From: Haplomitrium mnioides
Taxonomy: Eukaryota; Marchantiophyta; Haplomitriopsida; Calobryales
Assembly (NCBI GenBank): GCA_049999725.1
Contig: JBNGIS010034470.1
Location: 1-54,645, forward strand
Direction of reading: 5' to 3'
DNA length: 54,645 nucleotides
Shown in pieces: positions 48,688 through 54,645 of this stretch (the first letter of the stretch is position 1; each line of letters starts with the position of its first letter). Under the pieces are notes generated by a model. That model had not been told where the DNA came from. It ran no database searches and saw only the letters and a list, made by a program, of their open reading frames with translations. Made by a program: the position numbers and the translations under genes.

Positions 48688-49175
48688 TGTAACACTACAC
48701 ATATACACACAAGTTAGCACAAACATATACGAGAGAAGCGCATAAGGACTTCAAAAACCTACAAGGTAAGAGATGCCAAACAAGGCACTCTCCCTTCTTT
48801 ATATACTTGATAAAAAGCTCCTTGCATACATAGATGGAGGAACCTTATTGGTTCATTTTCTATCCTCTTCTAATTGGACTCTTCTTTTCTCTCTCGCTCT
48901 GATTGGACCACCCTTTACTTTTATTCTCCTTCTGCCACGTGTCCATATCTTTAGAACCTTCTACTTACTTTAATTCTCCGCTTGCTACGTGTCCTTATTT
49001 AGACTCCTTATTTCACTTTAATTCGTTGACTTTCTCTCCTCTTGCCATGTGTCCAACTCTCTATAATAGCAATCTCTTTTTGCTACTCTAACTTAGTAAT
49101 ATCTTTCTAGACATAGTTGACACTATATCTTACGTTATTTTTAGCCATATCTTACTAAAATTAGTGATCATTACA
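48688..49175 (-). repeat. 5' LTR of the chromovirus, 488 bp
   Basis: It runs from TGTAACAC to GATCATTACA on the plus strand and matches the LTR at 43338. Of the three G-box repeats only the first is intact (CACGTG at 48936); the other two read TACGTG (48986) and CATGTG (49046). Confidence 0.9.
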
Positions 49176-49929
49176 CTCAACCATTTAATTTCCTTACATT
49201 GACACACTCATACGCATCTTATATATCATGCTCAACCTTTTTATTTCCTTGCATTTGGCACAATGATACTTATCTCACATATCATGCTCAACTATTTCAA
49301 TTCCTTATATTTGGCACAATCACATTCATCTCATATATCATGCTCAAGCTTTTCATTTCTTTACATTTGATACTTATCTCAAATATCATGCTCAACCATT
49401 TAAGTTCCTTACATTTGCCACACTTATACTCATCTCACATATCATGCTCAAGCTTTTCATTTCCTTACAGTGATACTTATCTTAGATATCATGCTCAACT
49501 ATTTAAGTTCCTTACATTTGCTACACTTATACTCATCTCACATATCATGCTCAAGCTTTTCATTTCCTTGCATTTGGCACTTATACTTATCTCAGATATC
49601 ATGCTCAACCCTTTCATTTCCTTACATTTGGCATACTCATATGAGATATCATGCTCATGCTTTTCATTTCCTTACACATTTGGCACTCATACTCATCTCA
49701 CATATCATGCTGAAGCTTCATTTCCTTACATATCATGTTGAAGCTTCATTTCCTTACATTAGGCACATATACTTATCTCGCATATTAAGCTCAACCATTT
49801 CACTTGCTTTCATACCACATACTCATCTTACATATCCCGCTCAACCATTTCATTTCCTTACATTTGGCACACAAATACTCTACTACAACCATTTCATTTC
49901 CTTACATTTGGCACACAAATACTCTACTA
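49176..49929 (+). repeat. Second block of the 56-bp minisatellite, decayed edge
   Basis: The array resumes after the chromovirus for about 13 degenerate monomers. Several lack internal pieces, for example TTACATTTGATACTTATC in place of the full middle. The block ends in a 44-bp direct duplication (49842-49885 and 49886-49929) that contains ACACAAATACTCTAC, not seen in the main array. Confidence 0.9.
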
Positions 49930-51354
49930 CATGTGACAAGTTTTTAGACATTTACAATTCATGTGGCTTTATGTTGCAAGTTCAAGCCCTACACAATCTT
50001 CAAAATTGTACAATGCTGAAGGACAAATTGCCCCCAAAAGTTTCTATATGTAGTAAGAATTTAATACTGTATTTTGAATTCTCTATGGAATTGGGTAAAT
50101 GGCACATCCATGTGACAGGCCATATACTTTTGTTAGTTGATAACACATTCGTGGCTTCACATAAAAGGGAAGGACAGTTGAGTTGAGGGGTTGTTCCCTG
50201 CTGGTCCTCAGCACCCTGTTTTCCACTTCATGGCTGCACATGAAGTCCTCACAAAGCTGAAGATCTCTGAAAGGATTCACTCCTTCACTCTCTTGACCTG
50301 TACTCCCACTTACTCAGGATGTGGACTGACACATACAGAAATCAACCAGATGCCAGGACCAAAGTTGACATAACAGTGGCGAGGAATAAAAAACAGATCA
50401 TTGTGGTCAGTATTATTGGGACAGATTAGATACCACATTCACTTGATCCAAAAGTAAGAACTGGTACTTTGACAAAAGACAAAAGAATACCACAGGACAA
50501 CCGAGTGAAGCAGCAAGAGGAATTGGAGAACCAACCAGAGCACCAAACACTTCAGCAGGTAGAGAAAGTATCGATTCAATTCAGTCTTCGACCTCCCACC
50601 ATCCCTTGCTGTTCTACAAAGGCAAACACTTAGATCATGACTGTAGGAATACTACCAGTAGAGAGTAGTGGTTTGTGTCCACCTCATACAAATTTTGACT
50701 CTTACTTTTAATCGAGAACCGCTCCTGTTCAACAATGTCAACAACAGATGCTTTCATAAAAGCTAGTGCACAAGCTGAAGTTGAGGAAACAAATCTGACG
50801 GTTGTATCCCTTCATTAGGCAGTTGCTTGGTCTGCAACATGCCGCTTCCAAAATGCGTTGTCCTTAATCAGATGTACAAGGGATGTCCTTCATATTGCAC
50901 GGCACACCCTCAAGCACGATCTTTGATTTCAAATCACATTGGGTAGAACCCCTAAGAATTACAGTATCGGAAAATTGTGCTGACACATGCTGCAATAGGC
51001 TTTGAGGCTTGTTAACCATCAGCGCTAACAAAGCTCCGGCACAGCATAACCGTCCTTCATAATTTGTTTCGACTTTTGTCAAGAAGGTGAAGTTCAACTG
51101 GTTCTATTAACCATGGGATCTTCCTGTGTAGATCATGAATACAACCTGCCTTTGCAAGAAACATCATCTAGGTTTCAATTCCTTCCTACAGGACAGCTAA
51201 ATTTGAATCGTAGGATGAAAAACAACTACTCGGGTCATAAACTGCCCAACAATTTTGAACGCCAACGTTCCCCTAGAAACATGAACCGTTGGGGGACATC
51301 TAGAGCGGAAGGCTGATCGGGTGGATACACACATCAACATTTTTTACAAATTGC
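49930..51354. other. Unassigned region downstream of the array
   Basis: Sequence here is not repetitive within the window. Plus-strand fragments such as NQPDARTKVDITVARNKK (near 50335) and a minus-strand frame at 50864-51097 look mildly protein-like, but stops and shifts break them and I recognise no family. They may be remnants of a gene or element. I call no CDS. Confidence 0.3.
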
Positions 51355-51879
51355 TCAGCAAAACCGAGGTTGAAAAGGAGGGTACGGATTGACAGCCAAA
51401 CCCTCACAGACTAACAACTCATCCAGGAGAGCTGATTTTTCGTCTTTCAATTCCCTCACTTCGGCCTCTGACTGCTGCAGCTCTTGTGCAAGTTCGTACG
51501 TCTGCTTCTCCAGAATTTCATATTTTCGTCTCGCGGCTTCCAGTAAAGCATGACGTTCAACTTCGGAAAGTGCAAATTCGCCTTTAAAATCGTCTCTAGG
51601 ATCCGTATGGGGCCGCTTTGTTAGTCTTGCTCTCTTGGGCGGAGCTTTGAGGGCATCCTTATCGATATGCTCCTTGGGAGCCCTCTTTGCTGGTTGAGAG
51701 CTTGCAGCGCTTCGACTCTTCGTCACAGATTTTGCCTTTGGAGCAGCTTCTTTCGGATATCGAATCACATCTTTGGGAGCCCGATTAGAAGTTGGCTTCG
51801 GATTTGGTGCCGCTCTTTTCCGTGGCTTTGGTGCAGCTTTACCAAAGAGTAGAAGAGAGTTATCCGGCGACTCGTCCAT
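51355..51879 (-). CDS. Basic coiled-coil protein, unknown function
   Basis: This is the only long intact non-transposon frame I can support: 174 codons from the first in-frame ATG (51879-51877) to TAA or similar at 51355. The N-terminal half is rich in Lys, Ala, Pro and Arg, with several KAAPKPRKR- and PPKRARLTKR-like basic clusters that could be nuclear localisation signals. The C-terminal part (about residues 110-160) is a heptad-like, charged helix with ALLEAARRKYEILEKQTYEL and AQELQQSEAEVRELKDEKSA, probably a coiled coil. The frame stays open upstream to about 51990, including CNCCDQC, with a possible acceptor (ctcacag) there, so it may be the last exon of a longer gene. I do not recognise the family. 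A nuclear or chromosome-associated protein is only a suggestion from composition. Confidence 0.5.
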   Translation of the reverse strand: MDESPDNSLLLFGKAAPKPRKRAAPNPKPTSNRAPKDVIRYPKEAAPKAKSVTKSRSAASSQPAKRAPKEHIDKDALKAPPKRARLTKRPHTDPRDDFKGEFALSEVERHALLEAARRKYEILEKQTYELAQELQQSEAEVRELKDEKSALLDELLVCEGLAVNPYPPFQPRFC

Positions 51880-51990
51880 TTCCAACCTTCCTAAACCGGC
51901 CAAGCGACTGAACAAGTGGTTGCACTGATCGCAACAATTGCACAGACTAATCACGTCACGGCCGCACAAAAGCACATAGCAATCTGCTTT

Positions 51991-53399
51991 CTGTGAGATT
52001 GTCTAACCCTAGCTCCACCCTCCTAGAAATGCACCTCCTCTTCTGTTTCTGGTCACGTCTGCGGAGACGCCACCCTCACCCTTTTTGTCTGCCCATCAAT
52101 CCGTCGTCGTTGGTCCTCAAATATACGTTCGCCTGTCCTTACAATTCTGCCCTGTACTAACTCTTCTTCGTCTTCATTTCATTTGCAATATGTTCCTCAC
52201 TCAAATCGGTCTCTCAAGTGCAAGTGCAAGTGCACGTCCAAAACTTTCCTCCCTTCTCCTCAACGCACAGCGGGAAGGAAGAGTGGAAAAATCCCTTCGT
52301 TTCCGGTTTTTATTGTGCTCTGTTATTGACACAATAATGTATGTGGCTCCACCATCCCCCAAACAAGTACTGTTTCATCTAACTGCATCCAAGGAGCGGC
52401 AGACATCGGACTGAAACATTGTGTTTCGATTTCAATTTCTAAACTTACCCACCATTCCACGGACATAATGGCAGAGAGGAGGAATAAAATGAAGGCATTC
52501 ACACTTTTCTGGGTCAGAGATCAAACCTCGCGGAAAAAAAACTGCCGGGATTGGACACACGTTTTCAAAACTAACTCGATCTTAGTGAGGACCAGATTCT
52601 TGCTCAAAATGCAAGGGTGGAGATATTATGGACAGAGCTTTGAGATGGCTGCCTTCGACATATCTGAGCAACTTGTGAGAGACAAACTTCAATCATCAGT
52701 TCCAAACATACATCATGGGCGAATAAAACACCGACGACGGGAATAAGGAGCCGAGTAATTTGCCCTTGTGCTTTCAAGTACGAGCAAAGATTGTGATGCT
52801 TTAAGGGACCCTCACACTGGAATCACTCTTCCTCAACTCATGGACGTAGGCGGGAACGGTGCCGACAAGCATCTGTGGAGCAGAATGTATTTGCCAAGTT
52901 AAACTCATTGTCCTGGGCAGAATGAGGGCAGAGAATGCACAGGAGTTTCCCGTCCAAAGACCCACCATCTCATACTTCAAATGTCTAAACTGTAAAACGA
53001 TCTAGATTTGGATCGTGTTGGAGATTGAGTTGTCATCAATTTTTATGGTTTCATTGATCGCATGTTCTGACTTCCATAGAAAGGTGCAACTGTGATGCAT
53101 TCGTGACCACATCAACTTTTCATGGCGAAGGTGAAGGATGGATTGAGAGGATATGACGAAGCGATCAAGTTATGCAAGAAGGAATTCAAGAAAATGGTTT
53201 TGTAGACAGCATGCACGAGCGAGATTGGTCGGGTTCTGTTTACTTCTGCCCCAACTAATAAATTTAAAAAGCTGTTTGCATTCGTCAAACGATTTCGTGT
53301 ACACGAAGTGCCAAAACCGCATCAGATCTCGCTTTGTTGCAACATGTTCCGCACAATGCAAAATAGAGAAATAAGCATCACAATTACAGCCAAGTTTAG
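51991..53399. other. Unassigned region upstream of the coiled-coil frame
   Basis: This may include the 5' exon, leader or promoter of the minus-strand gene at 51355. A plus-strand frame at 52468-52746 (92 codons) has no recognised domain and overlaps no other signal. I see no repeats of note. Confidence 0.3.
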
Positions 53400-53452
53400 T
53401 GACACAATTTTGTAAAGGTCAATCAAAAGTTTTCACTTGCCAAATGATACAA

Positions 53453-53496
53453 AGTAACTTGTGAGTGAAAGTGAAAACTTATACTCACAAGTTACT
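53453..53496. repeat. Perfect inverted repeat, 14-bp arms
   Basis: AGTAACTTGTGAGT (53453-53466) pairs with ACTCACAAGTTACT (53483-53496) across a 16-base loop. An overlapping inverted pair, AGTTTTCACT and AGTGAAAACT, lies alongside. It may be a decayed MITE end or a small hairpin. Confidence 0.8.
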
Positions 53497-53764
53497 ACTT
53501 CTCTAAAAGTGACTTTGAAGTTAAGTAATACTAATAATGCTTCACAAAAAAATTAATGTAACCTTAAAAGTGAACTTATACCAATCTTCACTAAAATAGA
53601 GCTTGGTTACTAAAAGTTTGAATAACTTCTGCCAAAAGTTTCAAGTGAAATATATATCTCTATAAGATATTAACATATTGGGCACTCTACATTAGCAAGA
53701 GACAATAGCAAAGTAAAATTTTTCCAGTAGCTACTTCAAAGATCCAACTTAAAAAAGACTCACA

Positions 53765-54320
53765 TACAACTCAATTGATCCAACAAATCATTAATATGCA
53801 ATAAATAATAAGCATTCTTTATTGTTTGATTGTTCAAGTCGCGATAATATGCACATAGACAAAATCCACTATCTTTATTTGGTACAAAGAATACTAGTGT
53901 TGGTCAAAGTGAAGTATTATGTTGAATGAAATACTTCTCAAGAAGATCCGTAAAGGTTTTGCAAAGCTCTTCTAGTTTCTATGATGATAATCGATATATT
54001 GGCTGATTATAAGGAGTATTTCTTAGTATCAACTCAATGGGAAAGAGTGCTCTTCCATACTCTAGTAATCTATTTGGCAAATCATCTCCAGAAACATCCG
54101 TAGACTCTTTCAAAATATTATTAACTGTTGAGATAGGTACAAACTTCACTCTCTCTTTACTCAAGTCCATCGTAGGTTTGATCCAAACAACAAAGATGTG
54201 CAACTCTTTCTCCACCAAAGTAATATGTTGAATTAATTTATGCCTCTTCACTAATGGTGCGAGATTCTCCAAAAGAAATTGGTTGCCTTGTAAAGTAACT
54301 TTGAATTTTTTTTTATCCAA
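53765..54320 (-). pseudogene. Ty3/gypsy protease-RT junction remnant (element III)
   Basis: The upstream open part (54320-53979) reads as the linker between protease and RT. It is followed by EELCKTFTDLLEKYFIQHN, then a TGA, then LVFFVPNKDSGFCLCAYYRD and LNNQTIKNAYYLLHINDLLD, which is the RT fingers/palm start of a gypsy element. The variable-position residues are heavily altered. Nothing after LLDQL is recognisable. It differs in detail from element II, so I treat it as a separate remnant. Confidence 0.7.
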
Positions 54321-54397
54321 TCAACTTGAGCGAATCGATCTTCAAGCCAAGTCAAACATAAAATGATGTCATATTTATTGAAGTTACGAGCTCTAAC

Positions 54398-54597
54398 TGT
54401 CGGTTAACTTGGCAGCCACCTTAGCACAGTTACGTTAGCACAGTTAGCTTAATGTATATATAAGAGGTTGATTGAGATGCACACTATGCTCTCTCATTCC
54501 CCTCTGTATTTGTTGGCGCTCCTGCCGTATAGTGAAGACATTCTTGCATATTGTGTTTGTGCATGTGTTCTTGATCTCTCTGCCTCTAATTTTAACA
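54398..54597 (+). repeat. 200-bp LTR, probably Ty1/copia-type
   Basis: It begins TGTCGGTTAACTTGG and ends TTTTAACA, directly followed by a perfect initiator tRNA-Met primer-binding site. A TATA-like TATATATAAGAGG lies at about 54453-54465. TTAGCACAGTTA is repeated twice in the upstream part. The element body would lie beyond the window, so the second LTR is not seen and the start is inferred from TG alone. Confidence 0.65.
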
Positions 54598-54609
54598 TGG
54601 TATCAGAGC
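54598..54609 (+). other. Primer-binding site for initiator tRNA-Met
   Basis: TGGTATCAGAGC stands directly at the LTR end. This is the classical site of plant Ty1/copia and some Ty3/gypsy elements. Confidence 0.85.
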
Positions 54610-54645
54610 CTAGGTGGTTTGTTTAGATTTTATGAATATTGTGCA

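Larger units (their letters stand above)
43338..49175 (-). mobile_element. Ty3/gypsy chromovirus (element II) with both LTRs
   Basis: The order on the minus strand is: 5' LTR (49175-48688), PBS, gag with one zinc knuckle, protease, RT, RNase H, integrase, chromodomain, polypurine tract, 3' LTR (43715-43338). A chromodomain at the integrase C-terminus defines chromoviruses and steers integration to marked chromatin. LTR ends are TGTAA...TTACA. The two LTRs differ visibly (roughly one base in ten by eye) and the 3' copy has lost about 110 bp, so the insertion is old. It lies in the 56-bp array; CTCAA stands at 49176-49180 and at 43041-43045, but the latter is 292 bp from the LTR. Confidence 0.9.

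Noticed and set aside
51880-51975. Start of the coiled-coil protein at 51975
   Set aside because: The codon there is GTG, not ATG, which is unlikely as a plant start; the stretch may be coding only if joined to an upstream exon.
52468-52746. Plus-strand 92-codon frame as a gene
   Set aside because: No domain, no splice or repeat context; composition alone is not enough to call it.
1-54645. tRNA and rRNA genes
   Set aside because: I saw no cloverleaf-consistent A and B boxes or rRNA blocks. The tRNA-like words at 48675 and 54598 are primer-binding sites.

Overview
This window looks like intergenic chromatin from a land plant with a large, repeat-rich genome. The evidence is a Ty3/gypsy chromovirus with a plant-type chromodomain, primer-binding sites matching plant initiator tRNA-Met, GT-AG introns, heavy transposon nesting, and no bacterial-style gene order. 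A gymnosperm or fern is a guess from the retroelement style, not a demonstrated assignment. Almost everything recognisable is a transposable element or satellite, and nearly all coding parts are broken.

Layout. 1-2362: GC-rich, non-coding-looking DNA with short tandem repeats and bZIP/G-box-like motifs. 2363-17873: a plus-strand Ty3/gypsy polyprotein (gag with three zinc knuckles, protease, RT, RNase H, integrase). Its pol is split at 5803 by a 10.1-kb DNA transposon (5804-15927) with imperfect terminal inverted repeats and a TAGTTA (or AGTTA) target duplication. 17874-21360: unassigned sequence, possibly the 3' LTR of that element. 21361-43045: a 21.7-kb minisatellite with a 56-bp monomer. 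43338-49175: a minus-strand chromovirus with both LTRs, inserted in the array, which resumes at 49176-49929. 49930-53750: mostly unassigned, with one intact coiled-coil reading frame on the minus strand (51355-51879). 53765-54320: a decayed minus-strand gypsy RT. 54398-54609: a 200-bp LTR plus PBS, whose element runs off the window.

The most interesting object is the 10.1-kb nested DNA transposon. It carries two divergent genes around a ~138-bp spacer. The plus-strand gene ends in a domain with DGMD, LDN and GHTHD motifs, like the DUF7869 proteins that I interpret as a transposase. The minus-strand gene has four inferred exons and ends in a permuted (motif IV then motif I) amino-methyltransferase domain resembling beta-class DNA N-methyltransferases. 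Around and inside these genes lie five arrays built on one palindromic core close to ATGCGCGCAT, each array with its own period (about 37, 24, 24, 30 and 52 bp). In the two 24-bp arrays, which sit in the inferred introns of the methyltransferase gene, arm sequences differ between units while palindromy is kept. A transposon carrying a DNA-modification enzyme and a matched family of palindromic sites would be a notable system, but this copy is decayed and gapped (Ns at 10579-10678 and 11629-12028). All exon joins are read by eye.
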